A stretch of 56,372 nt of DNA, taken from positions 1-56,372 of IMG/VR virus record IMGVR_UViG_3300032893_000057; one strand, given 5' to 3'. This document shows, in pieces, positions 35,670 through 44,460 of the stretch. Below the pieces are notes generated by a model that worked only from the letters and a program-made list of their open reading frames with translations, ran no database searches and was not told the origin of the DNA. Source of the stretch: a virus. Every line of letters begins with the position of its first letter. Position 1 is the first letter of the stretch. Made by a program: the position numbers and the translations under genes.

Positions 35670-38600
35670 ATGGCTGACCCCGCCATCTCGGCCCAGGCCG
35701 CCCTCGCCCGCGCCGGGTACTCGGGGGGCGCCGGAGGCGTGCGCTCGGTCGCGGATGCCATCGGCCCGGGCGCTGCGGCGTGGACGCCCGGCGGCTGGGG
35801 CGCGGTGTACTCGGCCGGGGCATCGCTACCGCGGTCGACCCAGACCTTCCAGGACGGCCAGTTCGGCCCGCTGGCCCCGCTCCAGCCCTACCCGATCGAC
35901 CTGGGCGAGCCGCCCTCAGACCGGCCCGCTCCGCGGCGCTGGCAGTACCCGGTGGGCTGGAACATCCTCACGGGCCAGCCCGGCACCGAGGGCGTCATGC
36001 TCGCCAACTTCCAGGTCTGCGAGGACTACGCCGAGCAGCCCACCGTCCCGCGCCACCTGATCGAGCACGTCAAGTGGAAGGTGCTCGCCCTGATCGGCGA
36101 CGACCTGGCCGAGAACATCGTGCCCACCCCCTCGGCCGAGAAGGCCATGCAGGGCAACCCGGCCAAGCGCAAGGACTTCGAGAGCCGCAAGGCCGAGATC
36201 CTCGACTGGTTCAAGAACCCCGACCCCGACGGCCACACCTCGGGCTTCGTGGACTGGCTGTCGCTCATCCTGGAGGACAACCTGGTCCTCGACGCCGTGG
36301 CGCTGCACGTCCAGCCCACGCTGAAGAAGGGCGCCGGGCCGGTCGACTCCAACCTCGGGGGCCTGGAGTACCTGTCGGGCGACACGATCAAGCCGCTGCT
36401 GACGCTGCACGGCGGCAGGCCGCGCCCGCCCCAGGTCGCCTACCAGTCGGTCATGTGGGGCGTGCCCCGCGTCGACCTCATGAGCCTGCTGGCCGACTTC
36501 TCCAACCCGTCGAACACCCTCGCCGACCTCCAGGCGCTCAACCCGATCCTGGAGGACCTGCTCGACGACCAGGACCAGTTCTCCGCCGACCAGTTGCTCT
36601 ACGTCGTCCAGAACCGGCGGCCGCGCACGCCCTACGGCTACGGCCCGATCGCTCAGTCCCTCCTCGCCGCCTCGATCCTCTTCGCCCGCCAGACCTGGCA
36701 GTTCGAGTGGTTCCAGTCGGGCTCGCTGCCCTCGGTGTTCCTCGACCCCGGCGAGTCGGTCGCCACGGCCGAGGAGGCGCGCCAGCTTCAGGAGGCCATC
36801 AACATGCTGGGCGGCGACCTGGGCGGGCGCCACCAGGTCATCGTCATCCCGCCCGGGGCGAAGAGCTACCCGCAGAAGGACGTCGACCTCACCTCCCAGA
36901 TCGACGAGTGGCTCGTGGCGCTGCTCTGCATGCCCTTCGGCCTGTCGATCTCCGACCTCGGCCTGACCCCGAAGATCGCCGCGCTGATGAGCCCGCAGGC
37001 GAGCAAGGGCGCGGCCCAGGTCGCCTCGGACCGCTCGACCGAGGCCGCCGTCATCCCCCGGGCGAAGACGCTCAAGGAGCAACTCTTCGACGTCATCCTC
37101 CAGCGCTACCTGGGCCAGACCGACATGTCCTGGTCCTGGGGCATCGAAGAGGGCGGCGAGAGCCTCAAGGACAAGATCGACCAGCAGGTCGAACTGGTCG
37201 GCAAGTCGATCATCACCATCGACGAGGCCCGGGTGGAGTTGGGTAAGGAGCCCCTCGGGCTGCCCGAGACCACCGTGCCCGTCAGCTTCACGCCGACCGG
37301 CGTCGTGCCCTTCGGCTCCCCGGCCCAGGAGGCGCTCGCCGCTGGCGAGCCCACCCAGGCCGACCAGGCCGCCATGGAGGCGAAGAAGCCGCCGCCCCTG
37401 CCGCCTGCGCTCGGCGGCCCTCCGGCTGGTGCGAGCGGCGACGGCGGCCCGCCGAAGCCGCCGGGCAAGACCCCGCCGACCAAGCCGGGCGCCAACGGCA
37501 ACGGGGCGAAGAAGCCGCCCGCTGCGGCGAACGGCTCGTCCGGTGGGCGCACGGCTGCGCCCCCGGCCAGCGACAGCCACGCCGCGGCCCGCGTCACCGA
37601 GGCCTCGTCCAAGCCGGGTGGCACGGGCGGGCGCCAGTCCCCCTCGACCGGCGGCACCACCACGCGCAAGCCCGCCAACGGCAACGGCAAGGCGGCGGCC
37701 ACGCCGGTCGCCAAGGTCGTGGCCGAGTGCGAGATCCTGCGGCGCCACCTCAAGCGCGGCGGCGCCCTGGAGGAGTTCGAGCCCCGAGCGCTGCCCGAGG
37801 GCGTGCTGCGCGTCGCCAAGGGCCACACGAGCGCCGACGGCATCGTCTGGGCGGTGACCAAGGCGGCCAAGCGCCGCGCCCGGCGCGACGTCGCCCTCGA
37901 CCCGATCCGCCAGAAGACCACGGCCACGGTCGGCGCCCTGGCGAACCAGGTCGCAGCGGGCACCCTCGGGGCCGACGCCTTCACCTCCAGCGCACGCGAC
38001 GTCATGGCGGACGGCTACAGCGACGCCTACGGCGCCGGGAGCGCGCATGCGGCCGAGGACCTCAAGGGCGACGCCGAGGACGACTGGGACGACGAGAGCG
38101 CCACCAGGGCCGACGCCCAGCGGCCCTACCTGGCCGACTTCGCCGCCGCCATCCTGGCGGGCCTGGCAGGCACCGAGATCGCGGACCGGGCCGGGCTGTA
38201 CGGCGACACGATGACCGGCGCCTACGAGGAGGGCTACGGCACCACCGCCAGCGACACGCTCGACAACCCGCTGATCACCTGGCACCTGGGCGACGCTGAC
38301 CACTGCGCCCTCTGCGAGGAGCGCGACGGCGAGCAGTACACCCCCGACGAGCTACCGGGCTGGCCCGGCGACGGCGACTTCGGCGACGTGTGCGAGGGCG
38401 GCCCGCGCTGCGCCTGCTGGCTGGAGTACGGCGAGGGCGAGGCGGCGACCGATACCCCGAGCGGGGCGCGCGCCACCGACCTGGGCCCGGCCACGGCCGA
38501 GGAGGCCGACGCCCAGATGGCGGGCTTCGACGACGGGACCATGGCTGCCGAGGCGGACCAGCCGAAGATCCGCCGGGACACGACGAAGGCGGTCGCTGCC

Positions 38601-40064
38601 GAGGCCACGAAGGCGATCCACAAGGCGGGCAACCCCGACGCCCTGCGCGACTGGTACAACGACGGCGCGGGCGGCCAGATCGACTGGGGCTCCGAGGGCG
38701 ACTTCGATGCCTGCGTCGACGTCGCCAGCCAGTACATGGACGACGACCAGGCGCGCGGCTTCTGCAACCTGCGCCACCAGGACGCCGTCGGCGGGCCGCC
38801 GGGCACCGAGAAGGCCGTGGGCGACCAGGGCCAGGCGGGCGTGCTCCAGTCGCCGCCGGGCTTCGACAAGGACTTCGGGCTGGCGGGCCCGTCCGGCGTC
38901 AGCTTCACCCCCTTCGACCTGGCTGGCCCCGGCGGGCAGACGGCGCCGAACAACGTGGGCGAGCGCCGCCGCTTCCGCCCGGCCAAGCGCACCACCGACT
39001 TCGCCGAGGTCGTCGCCACCTTCGCCACCCCGCTCACCGCGGCCGAGGCATTCGGCAAGGGCCTCTGGGACCCCGAGACGCACGAGGTCAAGGGCCGCAA
39101 CATCGTCAAGCGCTCGGGCGGCTGGCACTCGGGCGACGGGCTGAGTCCCGACGCCTCCGAGGACGACCTCACCGAGCACATCCTGAGCGACCACTCGCCG
39201 CGGGTGCGCGTCGCCGACCTCCCCGGCGGCCGGGACGCCCTCGACCACTTCCATGCCGGGCTGCACGTGGACCATGGCGAGATCGGGGCGCACCGGGTGC
39301 CCACGTGGGCCGACAAGGCGACGAACGGCACCGAGGCATGGGACAACGCCCAGAGCCATCCCGACGTCACCGGGAGCGGCGTAGACGCCCCGCTGCTGAG
39401 CCACCCGGCGAGCATGCAGGGCGCCGACATCGTCGCCGCGGGCCTGGCCGTGCGCGCCGAGGACACCGGGCGGGTGCTGATGCTCCAGCGCGCCCTGTCC
39501 GACGGCGCTGACCCGGCCTCGGGCAAGACCGACCCGGCGGCCGGGAAGTGGGAGTTCCCCGGCGGCAAGCTGGAGCCGCGTGAGACGCCCTGGGAGGCAG
39601 CGGTCAGGGAGTGGCAGGAGGAGACGGGCCTCACCCTGCCGATCGGCCGGGTGGTGAACAACTGGCGCAGCCCGAACGGCGTCTACGAGGGCTTCGTCTA
39701 CTCGGTCGGCGCCGAGGAGACGCTGCCGATCAACGACCCGGCGCACGCGGCGGTGATCAACCCCGACGACCCCGACGGCGACATCACCGAGACGCTCGCC
39801 TGGTGGAACCCCGACGACATCCCGAACAACCCGGGCGTCCGCTCCGAGGTCCTGGAGGGCACCGACTGGCGCGCGCTGCGCACCCCGACGATGCTCACCG
39901 CCAAGGTCGGCAAGGAGGAGGTCCACTACCGCCCGGCGACCGACGTGGCGATGCGTTGCGGCACCTGTTCGATGTTCTTGCCAGAGGGCGCCTGCACGCT
40001 CGTGGCGGGCACGATCGACGCCGCAGCGGTGTGCGACCAGTGGGACCCTCAGCAGCCGTCCTAG
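35670..40064 (+). CDS. Portal-MuF-Nudix fusion protein
   Basis: A 1464-residue protein. About residues 60-560 are a portal (PRHLIEHVKWKVLALIGDDL; QFEWFQSGSLPSVFLDPGES; LCMPFGLSISDLGLTP). A 120-residue Gly/Pro/Ala linker follows. Residues 690-925 are a MuF-like head morphogenesis domain with WHLGDADHCALCEERDGEQY and later cysteines. About 1240-1400 is a Nudix hydrolase with an intact box (GGKLEPRETPWEAAVREWQE, then ETGL). The end has CGTCSMFLPEGACTLVAGTI, a small Cys motif. Portal and MuF are usually separate or simply fused; a third enzymatic domain suggests an ejected cargo. Confidence 0.85.
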   Translation: MADPAISAQAALARAGYSGGAGGVRSVADAIGPGAAAWTPGGWGAVYSAGASLPRSTQTFQDGQFGPLAPLQPYPIDLGEPPSDRPAPRRWQYPVGWNILTGQPGTEGVMLANFQVCEDYAEQPTVPRHLIEHVKWKVLALIGDDLAENIVPTPSAEKAMQGNPAKRKDFESRKAEILDWFKNPDPDGHTSGFVDWLSLILEDNLVLDAVALHVQPTLKKGAGPVDSNLGGLEYLSGDTIKPLLTLHGGRPRPPQVAYQSVMWGVPRVDLMSLLADFSNPSNTLADLQALNPILEDLLDDQDQFSADQLLYVVQNRRPRTPYGYGPIAQSLLAASILFARQTWQFEWFQSGSLPSVFLDPGESVATAEEARQLQEAINMLGGDLGGRHQVIVIPPGAKSYPQKDVDLTSQIDEWLVALLCMPFGLSISDLGLTPKIAALMSPQASKGAAQVASDRSTEAAVIPRAKTLKEQLFDVILQRYLGQTDMSWSWGIEEGGESLKDKIDQQVELVGKSIITIDEARVELGKEPLGLPETTVPVSFTPTGVVPFGSPAQEALAAGEPTQADQAAMEAKKPPPLPPALGGPPAGASGDGGPPKPPGKTPPTKPGANGNGAKKPPAAANGSSGGRTAAPPASDSHAAARVTEASSKPGGTGGRQSPSTGGTTTRKPANGNGKAAATPVAKVVAECEILRRHLKRGGALEEFEPRALPEGVLRVAKGHTSADGIVWAVTKAAKRRARRDVALDPIRQKTTATVGALANQVAAGTLGADAFTSSARDVMADGYSDAYGAGSAHAAEDLKGDAEDDWDDESATRADAQRPYLADFAAAILAGLAGTEIADRAGLYGDTMTGAYEEGYGTTASDTLDNPLITWHLGDADHCALCEERDGEQYTPDELPGWPGDGDFGDVCEGGPRCACWLEYGEGEAATDTPSGARATDLGPATAEEADAQMAGFDDGTMAAEADQPKIRRDTTKAVAAEATKAIHKAGNPDALRDWYNDGAGGQIDWGSEGDFDACVDVASQYMDDDQARGFCNLRHQDAVGGPPGTEKAVGDQGQAGVLQSPPGFDKDFGLAGPSGVSFTPFDLAGPGGQTAPNNVGERRRFRPAKRTTDFAEVVATFATPLTAAEAFGKGLWDPETHEVKGRNIVKRSGGWHSGDGLSPDASEDDLTEHILSDHSPRVRVADLPGGRDALDHFHAGLHVDHGEIGAHRVPTWADKATNGTEAWDNAQSHPDVTGSGVDAPLLSHPASMQGADIVAAGLAVRAEDTGRVLMLQRALSDGADPASGKTDPAAGKWEFPGGKLEPRETPWEAAVREWQEETGLTLPIGRVVNNWRSPNGVYEGFVYSVGAEETLPINDPAHAAVINPDDPDGDITETLAWWNPDDIPNNPGVRSEVLEGTDWRALRTPTMLTAKVGKEEVHYRPATDVAMRCGTCSMFLPEGACTLVAGTIDAAAVCDQWDPQQPS

Positions 40065-42592
40065 CCCGAGCGGAGGCGATCAAGGACCGGATCGCGTACG
40101 CCCGCGGCCTGAAGTACAGCCCAGACCAGCCCCGTGACGAGCGCGGGCGCTTCGGCTCCGGCGGCGATGGCGGGGCTGCCAAGCCGGTCATCGACCGTGT
40201 GCCGGGCCCCGACGAGGCCCTGGCGCGTATGCACGAGGTCAACGACCTCAACGCCCGGCTGGTCGCCGAGGGCAAGGACACCGAACATCTCTACGCCGCT
40301 GACGGCTCGCCGCCTCCGCCGGGGCTCTACACGGCCGAGCGCGCCGCCCAGCACGCGCAGATCATCGCCGACCTCATGGCGCGCAACGCCGACGTCCCGG
40401 CCGAGGGGAAGGCGATCGTGCTCGGCGGGCTCCCCGGTGCCGGGAAGACCTACGCGATCGACCACCTGCCCGAGGACGCCAAGGCAGTGATCGGCGACAT
40501 CGACCGATCGCAGTACATCACCATCAACCCCGACGACATGAAGGCCGAGCTACAGGCCCGCGGGATGGTCCCGGACTACCCCGGCCTGAAGGGCATGGAG
40601 GCGAGCCCGCAGATCCACGAAGAGTCGAGCTACTTGGCGGCCCAACTCATGGCCGCGGCCCTGGAGAACCACCAGAACGTGATCCTCGACGGCACCCTCG
40701 GCACGACCGGCGGCACGCTGCGGAAGATGGGCGCGCTGGAGGCGGCGGGCTACCAGCCGCCGATCGGCCTCTACGTCCACGTCGACGACTCGGCCGCGTC
40801 GCAGGGCGCCATCGACCGCTTCGCCCGTGGCATGGCGTCGCCGGACGGGCCGCGCGCTGTCGCCCCTGACTTCCTCCAGCAGGTCGAGTCCGGCGCCCAC
40901 TTCCCGAACCGGGAGAACTTCGACTCGATCACACCCCGGATGGGCTCCTACGTGGTGCTCGACTCGTCGGACAAGGCGGCGGGCCCGAAGCTCGTCGCTT
41001 CCGGCGGCTCGGGCGCCAGTGTGAAGTCGTTCCTGGCCGCCATCCGGAAGGCCCTCAAGTTCAGCGAGGACCAGCCGCGGGACGAGCGTGGGCGCTTCGG
41101 CTCTGGCGGTGGGAGCCCCTCGACGACCGCTGAGCGCCTGGCGCACGGCGAGGCGGTCAGCATGAAGCCCTCGGCCGTCGGGCCGCTCCTCGACCACGCC
41201 GCGACCGCGTCGGAGCCCGTCAACCTCAGCAACGTGCGCGTCGAGGGCCGGTCGAACCTCTTCGGCTCCGAGCACGGCGTCGCGCGCGACCAGATGCCGG
41301 TGATCCCCTCGACGGACCCCGCGGTGATCGGCCGGTTCGCCGACCAGCTTCGCCAAGCGGGGATCCCGTCGCGCTACGAGCAGGTCGACCCCCGCACGCT
41401 GTCGGCCACGCAGGGCGAGATGGACGCGCGCAAGGTCGGCCAGATGCTCGACACGGTCCGCAACGCCGGGGGCGTCGAGAACCACACCCTCGTCGTGTCC
41501 CGCAACGGCGACGTCCTCGACGGCCACCACCGCTGGGCAGCGAACGCCGCCTACGCCATGGACAACCCGGGCCACACGATCCCGGTGCTGCGCGCCGACA
41601 CCGACATCCACACCCTGATCGACGAGGGCCACAAGTTCGACGCCAACGAGGGCATCGAGACCCGCCAGTTCGGCAAGGTGATGCACGGCGCCATCCTCAA
41701 GGCGCTGATCGGCCGGGCCGACGCGCAGAAGGTCGACTTCTTCACCGACGAGGACGGGACCGTCCGCCCGATCCGGGGCTCTGACGGCTACTCAGACGAC
41801 GGTGGCGGCGGCGGGGGCGGTGGAGGAGGGTCGCGGTCCCCGGAGCCGACGCCACCGCCGGAGCACGGGGTGGAGTCCTGGGAGGAGAGCGGCCGGGGCG
41901 GCGGCGAGCACGGCATGTACTCGGTCGAGACCCCCGACGTCGGGACCGGGTTCATCGGCCTGAAGGTCGACGCGTCCGCCGAGCGCGTGAACGACGACGC
42001 CAACAACAAGGCACTGGCTGAGCGCGCCCTCAAGCAGATCGCCGCACTGGCCGACCGCTACCCGCAGGTGGCGGAGGAGGCCGCGGCGCACGGCGGCCTC
42101 GGCATCCGCGTCCTGAGCAGTACCCGGGCGGGCCTGGAGTTGGGCACGACCATCGACTCACGCACCGCGGCGTTCACGCTCAGCGACAGCCGGACCGGCG
42201 GCATGTTCTCGGGCGACATCCACGTCATCGCCAGCGGCAGCACATGGCAGCCGGGCACTCAGCAGCCCAGCCTGGAGGACATCAACAACGGCACGGCCGG
42301 GGTGTTCGGCACCTCGACGGAGGGCGCCCTCACCCATGAGTTCGGGCACCTGGTCGACTACTCGACGAGCACGCCCAGCGCCACGCGGGCGGCGTTCAGC
42401 GAGATCGTCGGCAACCAGGGCGCCCCCCGCGACGCCTCCGGGCGTCAGCCCATGGACTACATGAGCACCTACGGCAGGACCAACGCAAAGGAGGCGTTCG
42501 CCGAGGCGTTCGCTGCCTACCACATGACCGGCGGCCAGACGACCAACCCGGTCGTGCAGGCCTACGCCACCCGCTTCGGCTGGAAGGCCTAG
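40040..42592 (+). CDS. Multi-domain ejected-protein candidate (Zeta kinase, ParB-like, metallopeptidase)
   Basis: An 850-residue protein from GTG 40040, overlapping the portal fusion by 25 bases. Residues about 125-320 are a Zeta-toxin/AAA kinase (GGLPGAGKT at about 129; ITINPDDMKAEL; VILDGTLGT). Around 410-560 is a ParB/Srx-like domain (LVVSRNGDVLDGHHRWAANA). After a Gly10 linker (about 588-598), residues 610-850 hold a zincin peptidase with HEFGH at about 766 and a second Glu group in KEAFAEAFAAYH. Near-identical peptides DQPRDERGRFGSGG precede the first two modules. This is a polyvalent, toxin-like layout; delivery with phage DNA is inferred. Confidence 0.75.
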   Translation: MGPSAAVLARAEAIKDRIAYARGLKYSPDQPRDERGRFGSGGDGGAAKPVIDRVPGPDEALARMHEVNDLNARLVAEGKDTEHLYAADGSPPPPGLYTAERAAQHAQIIADLMARNADVPAEGKAIVLGGLPGAGKTYAIDHLPEDAKAVIGDIDRSQYITINPDDMKAELQARGMVPDYPGLKGMEASPQIHEESSYLAAQLMAAALENHQNVILDGTLGTTGGTLRKMGALEAAGYQPPIGLYVHVDDSAASQGAIDRFARGMASPDGPRAVAPDFLQQVESGAHFPNRENFDSITPRMGSYVVLDSSDKAAGPKLVASGGSGASVKSFLAAIRKALKFSEDQPRDERGRFGSGGGSPSTTAERLAHGEAVSMKPSAVGPLLDHAATASEPVNLSNVRVEGRSNLFGSEHGVARDQMPVIPSTDPAVIGRFADQLRQAGIPSRYEQVDPRTLSATQGEMDARKVGQMLDTVRNAGGVENHTLVVSRNGDVLDGHHRWAANAAYAMDNPGHTIPVLRADTDIHTLIDEGHKFDANEGIETRQFGKVMHGAILKALIGRADAQKVDFFTDEDGTVRPIRGSDGYSDDGGGGGGGGGGSRSPEPTPPPEHGVESWEESGRGGGEHGMYSVETPDVGTGFIGLKVDASAERVNDDANNKALAERALKQIAALADRYPQVAEEAAAHGGLGIRVLSSTRAGLELGTTIDSRTAAFTLSDSRTGGMFSGDIHVIASGSTWQPGTQQPSLEDINNGTAGVFGTSTEGALTHEFGHLVDYSTSTPSATRAAFSEIVGNQGAPRDASGRQPMDYMSTYGRTNAKEAFAEAFAAYHMTGGQTTNPVVQAYATRFGWKA

Positions 42593-42759
42593 TCCTTCGG
42601 CGGAGGCGGCCAGTGCCGGGCGAGCGCCTGGCGGGCAAGCTCCAGGTCGTGCAGGTCCGGCTCGACGTCGTCGGGCGGCAGCTTCGGCGGGTGCTCCGGG
42701 TCGAAGGTGTCCTGGATGATCACCGGCTTGCCCCGCTTGCCCTTCTTCGGCTTCGTCAT
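42589..42759 (-). CDS. Small basic/acidic protein, end of leftward island
   Basis: A 56-residue protein: a Lys-rich start (MTKPKKGKRGKPVIIQDTFD) then an acidic/Pro segment. Its TAG stop interlocks with the convergent gene's TAG through CTAG, the same end-to-end arrangement as at 505-508. Function unknown. Confidence 0.55.
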   Translation of the reverse strand: MTKPKKGKRGKPVIIQDTFDPEHPPKLPPDDVEPDLHDLELARQALARHWPPPPKD

Positions 42760-43079
42760 GCCAGCGCCGCCTGCGCCATCCCGACGGCGTGCGCCTGCTC
42801 GGAGGTGATCCACCCGCGGTTCACCGCCGCGATCACCTCGTCGTAGGTCCCGTCGACCGGGAACGTCGAGGACCGGTCGTCGATGTCGTTCCACCAGCGG
42901 ACGAAGTCGGCGCCCGAGTCCGTCGGCGGCAGGACCGTCGGTTTGGTCGCCATCGGCGACGCGCCCAGCGCCGCCAGCGCCTCGTCCCAGGTGATCTTGC
43001 CGTCGTGGTAGTCGGCCAGCGTGCGGGTGATCCGGGTCCCGGCCACCCTACGGAGCCTTGCTCTCAGCCACGCTCTCAT
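42756..43079 (-). CDS. Unknown protein
   Basis: A 107-residue protein; start ATG ending at 43079 after GAGAGGTAGG. A basic N-terminal helix (RAWLRARLRRVAGTRITRTL) precedes a short SHOCT-like segment (HDGKITWDEALAALGA) and a second similar one (YDEVIAAVNRGWITSEQAHA). Possibly a DNA-associated protein. No family is certain. Confidence 0.6.
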   Translation of the reverse strand: MRAWLRARLRRVAGTRITRTLADYHDGKITWDEALAALGASPMATKPTVLPPTDSGADFVRWWNDIDDRSSTFPVDGTYDEVIAAVNRGWITSEQAHAVGMAQAALA

Positions 43080-43096
43080 CGTACCTACCTCTCCTC

Positions 43097-43357
43097 TCAG
43101 AACCTCCGGTGGCTCAGCACTCGGAAGTTGGCGCCCTCGTAGCCCGGCGGCATCATCCGGGCGTGGCGGGGGCAGAACGGCATCTCGTCGACGTGCGGCG
43201 GCTTGCCCGCCAGCTTGTCCTCCTCGTAGTACCAGGACTCCTGGCGGATCATCACGGTCGCCCGGGTCGTGTGCTCGCGGTCCATGCGGCACAGACGGCC
43301 CTCACGCCGCAGCGCCTCCAGCTTCTCCCACTTCTCATGGCTGATCGAGTAGCCCAT
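43097..43357 (-). CDS. Unknown protein
   Basis: An 86-residue protein (MGYSISHEKWEKLEALRREG) with single Cys/His residues spread through MPFCPRHARMMPPGYEGANF. Part of the leftward island; nearly abuts the upstream gene. Function unknown. Confidence 0.6.
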   Translation of the reverse strand: MGYSISHEKWEKLEALRREGRLCRMDREHTTRATVMIRQESWYYEEDKLAGKPPHVDEMPFCPRHARMMPPGYEGANFRVLSHRRF

Positions 43358-43358
43358 C

Positions 43359-43655
43359 TCATGCCTCCCTCTCTGTCAGGCAGGCGTAGCGCCTGCACTC
43401 GCCCTCGTAGGCGAACCCGCAGCGCTCGCACTTCGGCGCTGCCGCGCACGCTGCGGAGGCCAAGTCCCTCTCCGCCCACGCCGCAGCGTCCCGGCTGGGG
43501 TAGGCGCGGTCGCCGGGGCGCTCGTCGCACACGACCCGCCACTTGCCGTCCGGGTAGTTCCGGCTCACGCAGCCGACCGCACCCGACGGGTAGCGGACGT
43601 TGTCGACGTACCAGCCGCCGTGACGCCAGCGGGAGTAGCTCGGTGACCAACTCAT
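43359..43655 (-). CDS. Unknown Cys-containing protein behind a sigma-28-type promoter
   Basis: A 98-residue protein. I choose the ATG ending at 43655 (MSWSPSYSRWRHGGWYVDNV), after GGAGGTGCGGAG. The middle is a beta-type domain (YPDGKWRVVCDERPGDRAYP) and the end has a zinc knuckle (CERCGFAYEGECRRYAC). A GTG-led longer start is possible just after the promoter at 43697. Confidence 0.6.
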   Translation of the reverse strand: MSWSPSYSRWRHGGWYVDNVRYPSGAVGCVSRNYPDGKWRVVCDERPGDRAYPSRDAAAWAERDLASAACAAAPKCERCGFAYEGECRRYACLTEREA

Positions 43656-43696
43656 CTCCGCACCTCCTGGCTCGGGAACCTCACTCACGTCTTCTA

Positions 43697-43724
43697 TATC
43701 GGCCGGTTCAGGCCGTGACTTGAG
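43697..43724 (-). promoter_or_regulatory. Sigma-28-type promoter, near-consensus
   Basis: CTCAAGT, 14 bases, GCCGATATA. The -10 matches the full GCCGATA(T/A) form, making this one of the best copies. It overlaps the end of the upstream LPD29-like gene. Confidence 0.75.
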
Positions 43725-44394
43725 CACTCCCGGCGGCTTTCTTGGCGCAGCGGGAGCAGGTCAACTCGTCTCCCTCCCGAGCCCGGAACATGCCCCGGAT
43801 GAAGCCCCGGGCGCCGCAGACCAGCCGCAGCCGCCCGTCCACCTCGACGGCGTCGTGCACGATCCGCTGGCCGTTGGAGTAGTTCACCAGCCGGACCGTC
43901 TCGGCGCTCGCCACGGCCGCCTCACGGGCCACCTTCGCAGCAGCCTTCCGGGCTTTATCCTCGGCCCGCCAGGCCGCCGACTCGGCGGTCTCAAAGGTCA
44001 CCTGGCCGTAGTAGCGGACGTCGAAGTAGTCGGTCATCGTGTCTGACCCGTCGTGGTTGTACGCCCCGTGGATCCGCTCCAGCACGATCTGCGCTCGGCG
44101 CGCCGCGGGGTTTAGGACCTTGTGGGCGCTGGCGTGCGGGGAGTCGTTGCGGGCCGAGCACCAGTACGAGGTGCAGGAGCCGTCGCAGTCGACCCAGGCG
44201 CCGGACCAGCCGCGCACCGTGATGTTGATCGACTGCCCGCCCGAGTAGTGCTCGGAGGTGACGCTGTAGGTGGGGCCGTCGGGCAACGTGCCCTTGGCGA
44301 CCGCTCGCTTGATGTCGGCGCGCATCGCCTTGGCGATCTCGGTCGCGCCGCCCGTCACCTGGTGGTACCGCTCGCCGTACGTCCTGGTGGTCAT
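43708..44394 (-). CDS. LPD29-like protein
   Basis: A 228-residue protein; start at ATG ending at 44394 with GAGGAGCGAG upstream. Residues 10-80 (GATEIAKAMRADIKRAVAKG; YSVTSEHYSGGQSINITVRG) match the pattern of LPD29, a domain first noted in giant polyvalent proteins of phages and conjugative elements. A helical basic region and a zinc knuckle (LTCSRCAKKA) follow. Such proteins are thought to help establish mobile DNA in a new host; the role here is unproven. Sigma-28-type promoters lie on both sides. Confidence 0.65.
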   Translation of the reverse strand: MTTRTYGERYHQVTGGATEIAKAMRADIKRAVAKGTLPDGPTYSVTSEHYSGGQSINITVRGWSGAWVDCDGSCTSYWCSARNDSPHASAHKVLNPAARRAQIVLERIHGAYNHDGSDTMTDYFDVRYYGQVTFETAESAAWRAEDKARKAAAKVAREAAVASAETVRLVNYSNGQRIVHDAVEVDGRLRLVCGARGFIRGMFRAREGDELTCSRCAKKAAGSAQVTA

Positions 44395-44432
44395 CTCACT
44401 CGCTCCTCTCGGTGGCGTCTCCACACCTGATC

Positions 44433-44460
44433 TATCGGCACGATCAGCCCTGGACTTGAG
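44433..44460 (-). promoter_or_regulatory. Sigma-28-type promoter
   Basis: CTCAAGT, 14 bases, GCCGATAG, leading to the LPD29-like gene with a leader of about 35 bases. Confidence 0.7.

Noticed and set aside
35825-35838. CTACCGCGGTCG as another copy of the operator-like palindrome
   Set aside because: Its right half is broken (GGTCG), it lies deep in the portal coding sequence, and no gene start follows.
35916-38303. 795-codon open frame on the minus strand
   Set aside because: It is the antisense shadow of the portal gene: composition is Arg/Val/Gly-rich without domain motifs, and the plus-strand frame has clear portal and MuF features. Long shadows are common at this GC content.
41055-41090. 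CTCAAGT inside the 850-residue gene as a further sigma-28-type promoter
   Set aside because: There is no GCCGAT at 13-14 bases (the sequence reads GCCGCGG), and no gene start follows.
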